Assembly: GCA_014584345.1 (NCBI GenBank)
Contig: JACTNB010000006.1
Coordinates: 248,001 to 312,000, forward strand
Reading direction: 5' to 3'
Origin: Planctomycetota bacterium
Lineage (GTDB): Bacteria > Planctomycetota > Planctomycetia > Planctomycetales > Planctomycetaceae
Length of the DNA stretch: 64,000 nt
Below the pieces are notes generated by a model, which had not been told where the DNA came from, ran no database searches, and saw only the letters and a list, made by a program, of their open reading frames with translations. Made by a program: the position numbers and the translations under genes. Shown piece after piece: positions 8,244 to 18,070 of the stretch (positions are counted from its first letter, which is position 1; the number at the start of each line of letters is the position of its first letter).

Positions 8244-9572
8244 ATGAAAATGACTCCCTCACAAATTGGCTTTGCGGTGTTTCTCGTCGCGAACGCCACG
8301 ATCTACGTCAGGCCGTGGGAAATCTATCCCCAACTGGAGGGAGTGCAGATTTATCTGGGGCTGATTCTACTGGCGGCCTTCATTTCCTATCGGCAAATCC
8401 AGCAACACCTGCGGCCCGCGAGCCTGCTGGCACAACCAATTACCTTGTGTGTCCTCGGCGTGTTCGTTGCGGTGATCCTGTCGCATGTCTCAAACGGCTA
8501 CCTGAGTGGAGCCGTCAAGGGGGCAACCATGATGTTCAAGACGGTCTTTTATTACCTGGTGTTGGTTGCAACGGTGGACACCACTTTACGCCTGCGGGTA
8601 TTTGTTATTTCACTGGCTTTGTGCGGCACAGTTTCGATTGCGGTAGCCCTGGCGGATTATCACAACATCATCCCCGTGGAATCCCTGACGCACATCAAGG
8701 AAAGAGCCGGTTACAGTGCCACCGGGATTGATCAGTTTTTGATTCGCCTGTGCGGGCTGGGCATGTTCCACGACCCGAACGACATGTCCCTGCTGATTAT
8801 CACCACGGGACTGCTCTGCCTGTCGCAATTGTTCGACATTCAATGGGGGTATGCCCGCCTCCTCTGGCTGCTCCCCTTTCCCATACTGCTGCAGGCCATG
8901 CTGGACACGCATTCGCGGGGCGGGCTGATTGCAGCGGCAGCCGCGGGCATGGCCTATATGACACTGCGTTATGGAAAGACCTTTGCGATCGCTGCGGCAG
9001 GCTGCGGCGTGCTCGTCGCGCCACTCGTCCTGGGACGCATGGCGAACATCGATCTTTCGGAAGGGACGGGACAGCAACGGATCCGTTTGTGGAGCGAGGG
9101 TTTCCAGGCGATCCAGTCGCCGAAAATTCTCTTTGGCATCGGCGAGGGAATGTACGAAGCGCTGGCCGATTATGTCGCCCACAATTCCTATGTACATGCC
9201 TTTGTGGAACTGGGACTGATCGGGGGGAGCTTCTTCGTCGGTTGCTTCTTCTTTGCTGCCTATTCGCTTTACCGGATCAGTGCCGATCGGGAAATTGTGT
9301 ACGACGAGCGTCTACAACACTTTCAGCCTTATCTGGCAGGCATCCTGGCGGCCTGGTGCGCGGGGATGCTGTCGCTGTCTCGATGTTATCCGCCTCCGAC
9401 CTACACCATCATCGGCCTGGCTGCTGCCTACTTCAATATTGCGGGGGTCTATCTGCATCCACCACGGCCGGTGATCTGGCTCGACAAGCCTCTGTTCAAA
9501 CGCTGGGCCACCGGCTGCGGGCTGGTCTTTCTTGCCATGTTCGCCGCGACAAAGCTACTGGCCCGATTTTAA
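8244..9572 (+). CDS. O-antigen ligase/Wzy-like polysaccharide polymerase (integral membrane)
   Basis: The protein has about 442 residues and some ten to twelve hydrophobic segments. The family signature is in the second half: THSRGGLIAAAAAGMAY and, after a periplasmic loop with RIRLWSEGFQ, the motif AHNSYVHAFVELGLIGG, which matches the HNxxLxxxxExGxxG block of WaaL/Wzy_C proteins. It would join or polymerise lipid-linked glycans at the outer face of the inner membrane. The start is uncertain among ATG 8244, ATG 8250 and TTG 8238. It is the first gene of the polysaccharide locus and is followed after about 90 bp by the flippase gene. Confidence 0.85.
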   Translation: MKMTPSQIGFAVFLVANATIYVRPWEIYPQLEGVQIYLGLILLAAFISYRQIQQHLRPASLLAQPITLCVLGVFVAVILSHVSNGYLSGAVKGATMMFKTVFYYLVLVATVDTTLRLRVFVISLALCGTVSIAVALADYHNIIPVESLTHIKERAGYSATGIDQFLIRLCGLGMFHDPNDMSLLIITTGLLCLSQLFDIQWGYARLLWLLPFPILLQAMLDTHSRGGLIAAAAAGMAYMTLRYGKTFAIAAAGCGVLVAPLVLGRMANIDLSEGTGQQRIRLWSEGFQAIQSPKILFGIGEGMYEALADYVAHNSYVHAFVELGLIGGSFFVGCFFFAAYSLYRISADREIVYDERLQHFQPYLAGILAAWCAGMLSLSRCYPPPTYTIIGLAAAYFNIAGVYLHPPRPVIWLDKPLFKRWATGCGLVFLAMFAATKLLARF

Positions 9573-9661
9573 GTTCGTATCTGGGCAGCGGGCGTTGCCC
9601 CTTGTTTCAAGCATGGAAGTTAAGTCTTTGATTGAATTCACGCTCGTATAAGGTTTGTTCC

Positions 9662-11173
9662 GTGTCCCTCAAGGTCAATGTACTCGTCAGTTGGCTGGCG
9701 CATGCGGTGACATTGGTAATCGGCTTCTTCCTGATGCCGTATATCCTGCACGCCGTGGGAGACAATACGTATGGAACCTGGCTATTCCTGAACTCGATTG
9801 CCGGCCAGACCAGCCTGCTGTATCTCGGTTTTGGCGATGCCATTTCCCGTTTTACCGCCCGTCACTTTGCCCGACGACATTGGGTGCAGTTGAATCGCAC
9901 CTTCAGTTGTGTTACCTCCGTTTATTGTGGATCGGCGTTGATTGCGCTATCGATCGGATGCCTGCTTGCCTACCTGGCCCCCGCGTTGCATTCCTGGCCG
10001 GGGCAATCGTTGAGGGAAGTCCGGCTGGCAATTCTGCTGCTGGGGTTGAATGCCTCGATTTCCATTGCCGGCAGCGCGTTCGGCGGCGTCTTGATGGGGA
10101 TTCAGCGATTCGATGTCGAACGGGGCATCATCATCGTCATTACGCTGTTGCGATTGGCGCTTACGCTGTTGTTTCTGAAGGCACAATACGGTCTACTGAC
10201 GCTCGCCAGTATTTTTCTGGCCGTCACGGTGATCGAAAACCTGCTGACCTGCGCGATGGCATTTCGCCATGTGCCTCATCTGCAGTTTCGCTTTCGCCAT
10301 CTCCGCCGCGACACCTATCGCGAATGCTTTGGCTTCAGCCTGTTTTCGTTCCTTTCGCTGATTGCCGAACATCTGATTTACATGGTCGACACCATCGTGA
10401 TCGGCTTCCTGCTGGGCCCCGTCGCCGTCGTCCCTTATTACATTGCCTCTCGATTATGCGACATGATACGGATTCCCGTGCTGCAGATCGGGCATGTGAT
10501 GCTGCCGCGCGCGGGTCAATTGCATACCCAGCAGGAATTCCAGAGACTGCGCAAGCTGGTCTGCCAAGGGATGGGGGTGGCCTTTCTGCTGGCGGGTGCC
10601 GCGCTCTGCGGGGCCGCCTGCTTTGCCGACCTGATGATCCAGGTCTGGATCGGCGGCGGCTACGCACAAAGCTATTGGATTTTATTGATACTCCTGTTTG
10701 GGCAGGTGGTGGCACTCCCCACGCATCTGTTGCGTCATGTGTTGACGGGCACGGGGTATGTGCGACTCCCCGCATTGCTGTTCGCGGCGGAAGCCGCCGT
10801 GAATCTGATCCTGTCCCTGATACTCATTCGCTGGTGGGGGGTGGTTGGTGTCGCGCTGGGCACACTCATTCCCTTGCTGTTGATGGAAACCGGCCTGTTG
10901 TTGCCTGTCGGGTTGAAGCGGCTTCAACTCCGCTGGCAGGACCTGCTTCGCTTCGGAATTGTTCCTCAATTCATTCCCCTGAGTTTGATTCTGGTCTATT
11001 CCCTGCTCGTAAGGATGCTGCCCCTCTCCGCCACATGGCCCTGTGTCATCGGCATAGCGACGGGTGCCCTGGGCGTGCTGGCTGTCGGGGTGCAGCTTTC
11101 TCGCTGGAATAATCGCCTGCGGACCGACAGACAAAATCCTCATCCCAAGTTGGCAAAGGGAGCCTTGACATGA
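9662..11173 (+). CDS. Polysaccharide flippase (Wzx/MOP superfamily)
   Basis: The protein has about 503 residues and roughly 14 hydrophobic helices. It opens with NVLVSWLAHAVTLVIGFFLMPYILHAVGDNTYGTW, typical of the polysaccharide biosynthesis (RfbX/Wzx) family. GTG 9662 is chosen because AAGG lies eight bases upstream; TTG 9632 would add ten residues. The family moves undecaprenyl-linked oligosaccharides across the inner membrane. Its place next to the polymerase and the glycosyltransferases supports a Wzx/Wzy-type pathway. Its stop overlaps the next start (ATGA at 11170-11173), suggesting translational coupling. Confidence 0.85.
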   Translation: MSLKVNVLVSWLAHAVTLVIGFFLMPYILHAVGDNTYGTWLFLNSIAGQTSLLYLGFGDAISRFTARHFARRHWVQLNRTFSCVTSVYCGSALIALSIGCLLAYLAPALHSWPGQSLREVRLAILLLGLNASISIAGSAFGGVLMGIQRFDVERGIIIVITLLRLALTLLFLKAQYGLLTLASIFLAVTVIENLLTCAMAFRHVPHLQFRFRHLRRDTYRECFGFSLFSFLSLIAEHLIYMVDTIVIGFLLGPVAVVPYYIASRLCDMIRIPVLQIGHVMLPRAGQLHTQQEFQRLRKLVCQGMGVAFLLAGAALCGAACFADLMIQVWIGGGYAQSYWILLILLFGQVVALPTHLLRHVLTGTGYVRLPALLFAAEAAVNLILSLILIRWWGVVGVALGTLIPLLLMETGLLLPVGLKRLQLRWQDLLRFGIVPQFIPLSLILVYSLLVRMLPLSATWPCVIGIATGALGVLAVGVQLSRWNNRLRTDRQNPHPKLAKGALT

Positions 11174-12399
11174 CTTCGGTTATCCATGGCGTACCAAGTG
11201 AATGGTGTGCCCGAACCCTGCCGGAAACTCCGACCACGGAACGGCCAGTGGCAGGTACAGCTGCCATGCAACTACTGGTATATGGGGCGGATCAACGTTC
11301 CGAGGTCCTGAACCTCTGGAGGCAACTCGAAGAACGACTGGCGGATACGCCACTGGCCTGCAGCCACGCCTGGACGGAAACCTGGCTTGAGGTTTACCGG
11401 GATGTCGTCCGGCCCTGGTTCGTCGTTGGGGTGATCGAAAACCAGATACACGGGATCTGCCTGCTATCCGAATCCCGCCAGGCCCGAGTCGCCGGTTTTC
11501 CCGTATGCAGCCTGCATCTGGGGACAGCGGGGGAACCCCACGGCGAAAGCGTTTGCGTCGAGTACAACGACATTCTCGTCACCCCGCGCCATCGCCGGGA
11601 ATTCACCGACCGGCTGCAGCAATTGATCTGCCTGGAACCGGGCTGGGATCAATTTCAACTGGATGGCATCGGGATGGACGAGGATTCGGCCTGGCCCTTC
11701 GTTCCCTCGTCCGGGGAACATTCGGACAGTTTAACGGCGAAACCGGCATTGCAGGCCGAGATTCGCACGCGCGAGTCTCGCTATTTCGATCTGGAAGCGA
11801 CCCGGCAGCAAGGGACCGATGTGCTGTCGCAACTGGGGAAAAGCACCCGCGCCAACCTGAAACGCCGGTTGAAGCAAATTGGCTCGATTGAAGTGGAATG
11901 GGCCGAGAACCTCGACCAGGGACTCGATATTTTTGAGGAACTCGTACGTCTACATCAGGCACGCTGGAATTCGGCCGGGCAACCCGGAGCCTTCGCCAGT
12001 TCGCGGTTTCATGCGTTCCAGCAAAAACTGATCACCCGCCTGCTCCCTCGGGATCAGGTTGTGCTGGCTCGCATAAAGACCCCCCAGGCAACGGTGGGCT
12101 GCCTGTATTTGCTGGTTGACCGGAATCGATTGCTCGATTATGTCTCGGGATTCATTTCGTTTGAGGAATTTCCCAGCCCCGGTCTGATTTCGCACTATCT
12201 TTGCATGGAGGCCGCCTTGCGCCGTGGATTCGACGCATACGACTTTCTCGTGGGCGAGAAACGGCACAAGGAAAACCTGGGCAAATCCCTTCACATGCTG
12301 AGTTGGCAGGTTCACGAACGACCGCGTCTGCAATACAAACTGAGAAATTGCCTGAGAACGGCAAAACAACTGCTCAAGAAGGCTCTGAAGTCAACATGA
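11170..12399 (+). CDS. CelD/BcsL-type GNAT-fold acetyltransferase
   Basis: The 409-residue protein matches the acetyltransferase_6 (CelD/BcsL, FemAB-like) layout: an N-terminal half with SHAWTETWLEVYR, and a C-terminal GNAT half with LGKSTRANLKRRLKQI, VGCLYLLVDRNRLLDYVSGF and RGFDAYDFLVGEKRHKENLG. Proteins of this family are regular members of exopolysaccharide loci and are thought to acylate or otherwise decorate the glycan; the exact donor and acceptor are unknown. It starts inside the stop of the flippase gene and overlaps the next glycosyltransferase by ATGA. The C-terminus is Lys-rich. Confidence 0.8.
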   Translation: MTSVIHGVPSEWCARTLPETPTTERPVAGTAAMQLLVYGADQRSEVLNLWRQLEERLADTPLACSHAWTETWLEVYRDVVRPWFVVGVIENQIHGICLLSESRQARVAGFPVCSLHLGTAGEPHGESVCVEYNDILVTPRHRREFTDRLQQLICLEPGWDQFQLDGIGMDEDSAWPFVPSSGEHSDSLTAKPALQAEIRTRESRYFDLEATRQQGTDVLSQLGKSTRANLKRRLKQIGSIEVEWAENLDQGLDIFEELVRLHQARWNSAGQPGAFASSRFHAFQQKLITRLLPRDQVVLARIKTPQATVGCLYLLVDRNRLLDYVSGFISFEEFPSPGLISHYLCMEAALRRGFDAYDFLVGEKRHKENLGKSLHMLSWQVHERPRLQYKLRNCLRTAKQLLKKALKST

Positions 12400-13574
12400 G
12401 TTCCACGAAACAGATCCCATTACCGTTCGGGACGACTCGATCGATCGCGGCCGGGCGGACTCCCGTCCCGGAAGCCGCCTCTTCCCGGGGCGAACGGTTG
12501 CGCGTCTGCCATGTCAGCATGTGTCTGGCAACGGGCGGACTGGAACGGTTGCTCGTCGAATTCGCAAAACGCACCGATCGGCAACGCTACGATGTCCAGT
12601 TCATCACGCTGGGTGAAATCGGCGCGCCAGCCGAGGAAATCCGCGCGCTCGGACATTCCGTGACACCCATCACGCGAGCATCGGCAGGATCTCGCGGGGG
12701 ACAATTGCGCGCCTTGGCCCGTCATTTCCGGGAACATCGCATCGACCTGGTGCATACGCATAACACCTACGCCCACTTTTATGCCACGCTTGCCGCAAAG
12801 CTTGCGGGGGTGCGCACCATAATCAACACACAACATGGGCGCGGTTGCGGCAATCACTGGAAACAGCGACTGCACTTCCTGCTTGCCAACCGCTTTACCG
12901 ACCGCATCCTGGCCGTCTCAGAAGACAGTGCCCGCCTGTGCCGTCAGCAAGATCCCTGGAGTCGTCGGCGCATACATACGCTATGGAACGGTATCGACCT
13001 GCGGCAGTTCGCCTTTCATGGTCCCGTATCCGCCCCCCGCGCCATCAGCGTTGCGCGGCTTTCTCCCGAGAAGGATTTCCCCACACTGCTTCACGCCGTG
13101 CAGGGTGTTGTGAAACAATTCCCCGACTTTCACTTGACCCTGGTGGGCGAGGGTCGCGAACGCCCCAGACTGGAACAACTGACAAGCCAACTGGGGCTGA
13201 ACGCTCATGTCGAATTCCTGGGCGAACGCCACGATGTTTCCGCGCTGCTCCGGCAATCGGCCATGTTTGTTTCTTCTTCCTCGACGGAAGGAATTTCCCT
13301 GACGCTCCTGGAAGCCATGGCCGTGGGACTCCCCATTATCACAACGGCCGTGGGAGGCAACCCCGAAGTGGTTCAGGATGGAGTGACGGGACATCTCGTT
13401 CCCGCGGGCCAACCCGCACGTCTGCAGGCGGCCATTTGCGCGCATCTGGCCCAGCCCGATACCTGGCAGGCCATGGGCAACCTGGCACGCACGCGGGTGG
13501 AAACACAATTCAACATCGAACGCATGATGCGAGAATACGAAGAGACATACGAGCAACTGTGCGGTAAAACATAA
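12396..13574 (+). CDS. GT4-family (GT-B fold) glycosyltransferase
   Basis: The 392-residue protein starts at ATG 12396, overlapping the previous stop; the frame continuing upstream to 12201 lies inside the acetyltransferase gene and is rejected. It has the N-terminal pattern RVCHVSMCLATGGLERLLVEFAKR, a Rossmann region with VHTHNTYAHFYATLAAKLAG, VARLSPEKDFPTLLHA for donor binding, and the family motif SSSSTEGISLTLLEAMAVGLPIITTAVGGNPE, in which the conserved Glu residues contact the nucleotide sugar. It would be a retaining cytoplasmic transferase adding a sugar to the lipid-linked repeat unit. The donor is not predictable. Confidence 0.9.
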   Translation: MSSTKQIPLPFGTTRSIAAGRTPVPEAASSRGERLRVCHVSMCLATGGLERLLVEFAKRTDRQRYDVQFITLGEIGAPAEEIRALGHSVTPITRASAGSRGGQLRALARHFREHRIDLVHTHNTYAHFYATLAAKLAGVRTIINTQHGRGCGNHWKQRLHFLLANRFTDRILAVSEDSARLCRQQDPWSRRRIHTLWNGIDLRQFAFHGPVSAPRAISVARLSPEKDFPTLLHAVQGVVKQFPDFHLTLVGEGRERPRLEQLTSQLGLNAHVEFLGERHDVSALLRQSAMFVSSSSTEGISLTLLEAMAVGLPIITTAVGGNPEVVQDGVTGHLVPAGQPARLQAAICAHLAQPDTWQAMGNLARTRVETQFNIERMMREYEETYEQLCGKT

Positions 13575-13688
13575 GTGATCAACGAACGCCAGGCCGAACC
13601 GAGGCAGTGGGGGCAGGGCTCAACAGTTTACCTGTCAACACACCAGTTGGATCAGGCACTGCCCGTTATCATCAACAGGTCCAGCAGA

Positions 13689-15041
13689 ATGAACATACTC
13701 TTCCTGAGCACGATTTTTCCCGACACGCTGAATCCCGCGCGGGGAACGTTTAACTACGAACTATGCCTGGCCCTGCAACGCGCGGGAGCCGATCTCCGAG
13801 TGATCGCGCCGCAACCCTGGACGGAGGTCTTCGGTCGTAAACTCAGCGGAAAAGTCTCCTACGCCACCGAGGGGATGGTGAGGCATCGGCTGGACGTCTC
13901 CTACCCCACCTATTGGTATCCTCCGAAAATTGCGCGGGGGACCTACGGACAATTCTACTGGCGTTCCATCGCGGAAACCGTCGATCGACTGCTCCGCGAC
14001 TGGCAACCTGATTTCATCCTGAGTTACTGGGCTCATCCCGATGGCGCGGCCGGATTGCGGCTGTCGGAACGGACCGGCGCGCCCTGCGCGGTAATTGTCG
14101 GCGGTTCCGATGTTCTGCTGTTGCCGAAATCTCCCTCCCGCAAGCGGCAGGTGGTCGATGTCCTCACCCGTTCCGATGCCGTACTAACCGTCAGCCAGAA
14201 GCTGGCCGAGGTCGTTGAAGACTTGGGGGCCGACCCCGCGCGGGTAATTCCGGTCTATCAGGGAGTCGACCCCCATCGATTCCATGTCGAAGATAAACTC
14301 GTCGCCCGCCGCTGGCTGGGCATGGACCCGAATCGCCCGCTGTTGCTCTGGGTGGGGCGCATGGTTCCCGTTAAGAATCTCGACATGCTGATTGCGGCGG
14401 TCGAATTCAAAGCCAATCGAGGAGACGATTTTGTTCTCTGCCTGCTGGGCGACGGTCCGGAACGTCCCCGGATCGCCAAACTCATCGCGGACAAGGGACT
14501 CGAGGGGATTGTGTCTATCGTTGGGGCAGTCAGTCACGAAGAACTTCCGAACTGGTATCAGGCGGCCGACCTCACCATTCTGTGCAGTCATTCCGAGGGG
14601 CTCCCCAACGTGCTGCGGGAATCGCTGGCCTGTGGCACTCCCTTTGTTTCGACCAACGTCGGCAGTATTTCCGAAATTGCCGATTCCAACTACTCCATGC
14701 TGGTCCCCGCGGGAGATGCCCCCGCGCTAGCCAAGGCCATTGACCTTGTGTTGTATGGCCCGCAGCAGGAACGAGCCGCCCACACACACATCCGCACCTG
14801 GGACAACATGGCTACGGAGGTCCTCGAAATCGCCGATACGTTGCTGCACCCCCCCGTAATGGAATCGGATTTGCTTCCCGATTCCGAACATCAGCAGGAA
14901 TACGAGGAGGAACACGAATCGCTGCCCGAATCGGCACAAACGCAGCCTGCCGATATGGAACTCCGCGCCGACTCCGAAGACGTGGAACCCACGGAGGAAA
15001 TCTCGCCCCCCGAACCGGGTATCGAAAAGGTGCAAGAATAA
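13689..15041 (+). CDS. GT4-family glycosyltransferase with long acidic C-terminal tail
   Basis: The protein has about 450 residues from ATG 13689 (MNILFLSTIFPDTLNPARGTF), preceded by an AGG at about ten bases. A GTG at 13575 immediately after the previous stop would add 38 residues of low quality. Family motifs are LLWVGRMVPVKNLDML and CSHSEGLPNVLRESLACGTPFVSTNVGSISE with the EX7E-type glutamates. The last 55 residues (about 14870-15040) are unlike the enzyme: a Glu/Asp/Pro/Gln-rich disordered tail that may mediate protein contacts. It is the fifth gene of the polysaccharide locus. Confidence 0.9.
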   Translation: MNILFLSTIFPDTLNPARGTFNYELCLALQRAGADLRVIAPQPWTEVFGRKLSGKVSYATEGMVRHRLDVSYPTYWYPPKIARGTYGQFYWRSIAETVDRLLRDWQPDFILSYWAHPDGAAGLRLSERTGAPCAVIVGGSDVLLLPKSPSRKRQVVDVLTRSDAVLTVSQKLAEVVEDLGADPARVIPVYQGVDPHRFHVEDKLVARRWLGMDPNRPLLLWVGRMVPVKNLDMLIAAVEFKANRGDDFVLCLLGDGPERPRIAKLIADKGLEGIVSIVGAVSHEELPNWYQAADLTILCSHSEGLPNVLRESLACGTPFVSTNVGSISEIADSNYSMLVPAGDAPALAKAIDLVLYGPQQERAAHTHIRTWDNMATEVLEIADTLLHPPVMESDLLPDSEHQQEYEEEHESLPESAQTQPADMELRADSEDVEPTEEISPPEPGIEKVQE

Positions 15042-15135
15042 CTTAAGCAGCCGCTGCGCATGAGGCAGAAAGAAGCAGGCTCACAAGATTCAACAGGACG
15101 AACGCAGGCCGCAGTTAGAAAGCAGACAGGCTCTC

Positions 15136-16551
15136 GTGAACACCAACTTCACGCCCAAACGGGTTTTATTTGTTGCCTACCAGTTTCCACCCGCCGGTGG
15201 AATTGGCGTGCATCGTGTGGTCAAGTTCGTCAAATACCTGCCGGAGTTCGGCTGGGAATCGTCGGTGCTGACGGTTTCCAATCCTTCGGTCCCGCTGACA
15301 GACAACAGCCACGCGGCGGATATCCCGGCCACCACGCACGTCCTGCGTGCCCGCACCTGGGAACCCGGTTATCACTGGAAGAAAAAGGTCTCCGCCAGCC
15401 ACGCCCCGGCCCAGGGGAAAAATCCGGAAAGTATGCTTAAGCGGTTGGCCCGCACGACGGCCAACATGCTGTTTCAGCCCGATATGCAAATACTGTGGGC
15501 CCCGGCGGCGATTGCCGCCGGCAAAAAACTACTGCGGAAACAGCGCCACGATGCCATTATCGCAACCGCTCCCCCTTTCTCTTCGTTCTACGTGGGAGAA
15601 CAACTGGCCCGTTACGCGAAACTGCCTCTAATTCTCGATTACCGCGACGAATGGGGCATCAGCAACAACTACTGGGAAAACAAGCAGCAGGATCCCCTTT
15701 CCCGCTGGATTCAAACCCGCATGCAGGCTCGCATTCTCCGACATGCCGATGCCGCCCTGGCCACCACTCCCTCCAGTTGTGCTTCGATACAACAGGCCGC
15801 CGATCAGGCGGGGGCCACTACGCGCTGTGAATATATCTACAACGGCTACGATCCCGACGATTTTATCCTGCAAGGGGACTCGGGAGGCCAGCTTGTCCGT
15901 CAGGATTATGGCAACGGCCTGGACAAATTCCGGCTGGCATATGCTGGCACGCTCTGGAATCTCAACAGTATCGAGCCTCTCGTTCAAGGCCTTGAACGTC
16001 TGGGGGAGCGGTCTCCTCGATTGCTGGAACGCGTGGAATTCATCGTGGCGGGTCGACGCACCGCTGAACAGGAACAACTTCTCGATCGCCTCGCACCACT
16101 CTCCTGCACATGCGTCCGGCTCCCTTTCATTCCGCACGACGAAGCCGTCCGCCTGATGCAGACCAGCGACTGCCTGGCCCTGCTGAATTCCAACGTGCCT
16201 GGTGCCGAGAGAATTGTAAATGGAAAAATCTTCGAGTACCTTGCCTCCCGCAAGCCATTTCTGCTGATATCGCCCCGGGGTGATATGTGGGAACTGACCG
16301 CCGACTGCCCCTATGCCCTGCCTTGCGAACCCGCACGGCCAGCGGAAATTGCCCAGGGTCTAGCCGATCTGGTCGAGCAGCACCGCCTGGGTCTACAACC
16401 CCTCCCCCCAGACTGGAATCCCTCCCGGCACGAACGCCGCCACCGAGCCGCACAACTCGCACAACTGTTGCAAACCGTTACGAATACCTCTTCGTTATCT
16501 CCCACGGCGAATGGCAAATTGCAGCAACAACTTCAACCACACACATTGTGA
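15136..16551 (+). CDS. GT4-like glycosyltransferase
   Basis: The 471-residue protein starts at GTG 15136 (VNTNFTPKRVLFVAYQFPPAGGIGVHRVVKFVKYLPEFGW). This N-terminus is typical of GT4 enzymes of the WbuB/glycosyl_transferase_4-like group. Further signs are DAIIATAPPFSSFYVGEQLA, LILDYRDEWG, IYNGYDPDDF before the second Rossmann domain, FRLAYAGTLWNLNSIEPLVQGL and NGKIFEYLASRKPFLLIS. It belongs to the polysaccharide locus and probably adds another residue of the repeat. The end is Gln-rich. Donor and linkage are unknown. Confidence 0.85.
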   Translation: MNTNFTPKRVLFVAYQFPPAGGIGVHRVVKFVKYLPEFGWESSVLTVSNPSVPLTDNSHAADIPATTHVLRARTWEPGYHWKKKVSASHAPAQGKNPESMLKRLARTTANMLFQPDMQILWAPAAIAAGKKLLRKQRHDAIIATAPPFSSFYVGEQLARYAKLPLILDYRDEWGISNNYWENKQQDPLSRWIQTRMQARILRHADAALATTPSSCASIQQAADQAGATTRCEYIYNGYDPDDFILQGDSGGQLVRQDYGNGLDKFRLAYAGTLWNLNSIEPLVQGLERLGERSPRLLERVEFIVAGRRTAEQEQLLDRLAPLSCTCVRLPFIPHDEAVRLMQTSDCLALLNSNVPGAERIVNGKIFEYLASRKPFLLISPRGDMWELTADCPYALPCEPARPAEIAQGLADLVEQHRLGLQPLPPDWNPSRHERRHRAAQLAQLLQTVTNTSSLSPTANGKLQQQLQPHTL

Positions 16552-16677
16552 AGTGGGTTCTCGATACGTTAAATTTCACCTGGTTGTTTCCGTGTCAATC
16601 CATTACCCGGTGATTTCTCACATGCTCGAAGCAGGAAATAACAGCCGCGACTTTTTCGACTTTTCCCTATACCCCCG

Positions 16678-17865
16678 ATGACGACTTACCTGATAATTGG
16701 ACTGTGTCTGCTGCTCATGCTGCTGGGCCTATACGCCTACGCGCTGAAGCTGCGGCACATGGACCGCTGGATGGGTAGCTACTATTTCCCGATCGATCCG
16801 CCCCGGGAAAACCGCGACTGGAGGAATTCACCGGTCGATGTGTTTCTCGCCATTTGCGACCATTACGAACCTCAACGCGACCACCTCCCCAAGCAGGAGG
16901 CCATCAAACTGGTGGAACGCTGGGTGGCCGATTATCCCCGACTGTTCGAGCACTGCCGCGATTCCCAGGGCCGCGTTCCCCAACACACCTTCTTTTTTCC
17001 CCAGGATGAATACCAGCCCGAATACCTGGATCTGCTCAAAACCCTCTGCGACGCAGGCTTCGGCGATATCGATATTCATCTGCATCACGAACACGATACC
17101 GCCGAGGGGTTGCGAGAAAAGCTCAGTGTCTTTCGAGACATCCTGTTTCAACGCCATGGGTGTCTGCGTCGCGACCCTGCCACCGGAGAGATCGTGTATG
17201 GCTTCATCCATGGCAACTGGGCCTTGTGCAATTCGCACCCCCAGAAACACTTCTGTGGCGTCAACGAGGAACTGAACGTGTTACTCGAAACCGGCTGTTA
17301 TGCCGATTTTACGATGCCTTCCGCACCCTCCTCCACGCAAATCGCCACTATCAACAGTATCTATTATGCCTGGGATCGACCGGGACGTTCCGCCAGCCAT
17401 CAATCCGGACAACGGGCGGCCTTCGGGCGGACGCCCCCCCCGAACAGCCTGTTAATGATTCAGGGGCCACTCGTCCCCGATTGGAAGCGGGCCAAGTGGG
17501 GTATATTCCCGCGCATCGAAAACGGAGACCTGCACCATCGACGCCCCGCCACCTGGGACCGTTTCGAACTCTGGATGCAGGCGCATGTCCATGTTCTTGG
17601 ACGCCCCGACTGGCGATTCATCAAGCTGCACACCCACGGTTGCAAGCCCGGCAATATCGATACCCTGCTCGGCCCCGAGATGGTCGCGTTTCATGAACAA
17701 CTCGCGACTTTTGCCGCCTCGCACCCCCAGTTCCGCTACCACTATGTCACGGCCTGGGAAATGGCGCAACTCGTCAAGCTGGCTGAAATCGGCGTTCCGA
17801 CCGCCACAGCCCTCGAACGCATTCGCACTCACGCCACGCGAAACTCCTCCTCGCTGCCCGTCTGA
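16678..17865 (+). CDS. Membrane-anchored protein with polysaccharide-deacetylase-like features
   Basis: The 395-residue protein has one N-terminal membrane helix (TYLIIGLCLLLMLLGLYAYAL). The rest has the look of a NodB/glycoside hydrolase-deacetylase barrel: VFLAICDHYEP with an Asp-His pair, HTFFFPQDEYQPEYLDLL, IDIHLHHEHDTAEGLREKL as a His-rich putative metal motif, and FIHGNWALCNS. Planctomycete polysaccharide loci often carry such proteins; trimming or deacetylation of the glycan is an inference. It ends the plus-strand locus, and about 125 bp separate it from the last glycosyltransferase. Confidence 0.6.
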   Translation: MTTYLIIGLCLLLMLLGLYAYALKLRHMDRWMGSYYFPIDPPRENRDWRNSPVDVFLAICDHYEPQRDHLPKQEAIKLVERWVADYPRLFEHCRDSQGRVPQHTFFFPQDEYQPEYLDLLKTLCDAGFGDIDIHLHHEHDTAEGLREKLSVFRDILFQRHGCLRRDPATGEIVYGFIHGNWALCNSHPQKHFCGVNEELNVLLETGCYADFTMPSAPSSTQIATINSIYYAWDRPGRSASHQSGQRAAFGRTPPPNSLLMIQGPLVPDWKRAKWGIFPRIENGDLHHRRPATWDRFELWMQAHVHVLGRPDWRFIKLHTHGCKPGNIDTLLGPEMVAFHEQLATFAASHPQFRYHYVTAWEMAQLVKLAEIGVPTATALERIRTHATRNSSSLPV

Positions 17866-18070
17866 ACCCGACACCCATCCCGCGCGATAGGCCTTCCAGC
17901 AAACAAGGCTACTCCCGCGGAGAGATACCGTCCCTCCCCTTCGACCCTCTGAAATCGTTGTTTCCACGTTCCGCCGCGCGCGTGTGGTTGACGTAACGAA
18001 ACACAACATCGATACTCGTCGATATGTATGACTCGACAGGCTGTGTTCCATCTCCATGGAGAATCTCCCC

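Noticed and set aside
9573..9600. A GGGCA/TGCCC stem after the polymerase gene as a terminator
   Set aside because: The stem is only about five base pairs and no T-run follows directly. The flippase gene probably needs read-through.
12201..12395. Upstream extension of the first glycosyltransferase frame
   Set aside because: It lies inside the acetyltransferase gene. ATG 12396 overlaps the previous stop in the ATGA fashion and matches the family start.
16611..16624. A 13-base match (GATTTCTCACATG) to the outer arm of the 240-bp element
   Set aside because: Only 13 bases are shared and no inner arms follow, so a fragment or chance cannot be told apart.
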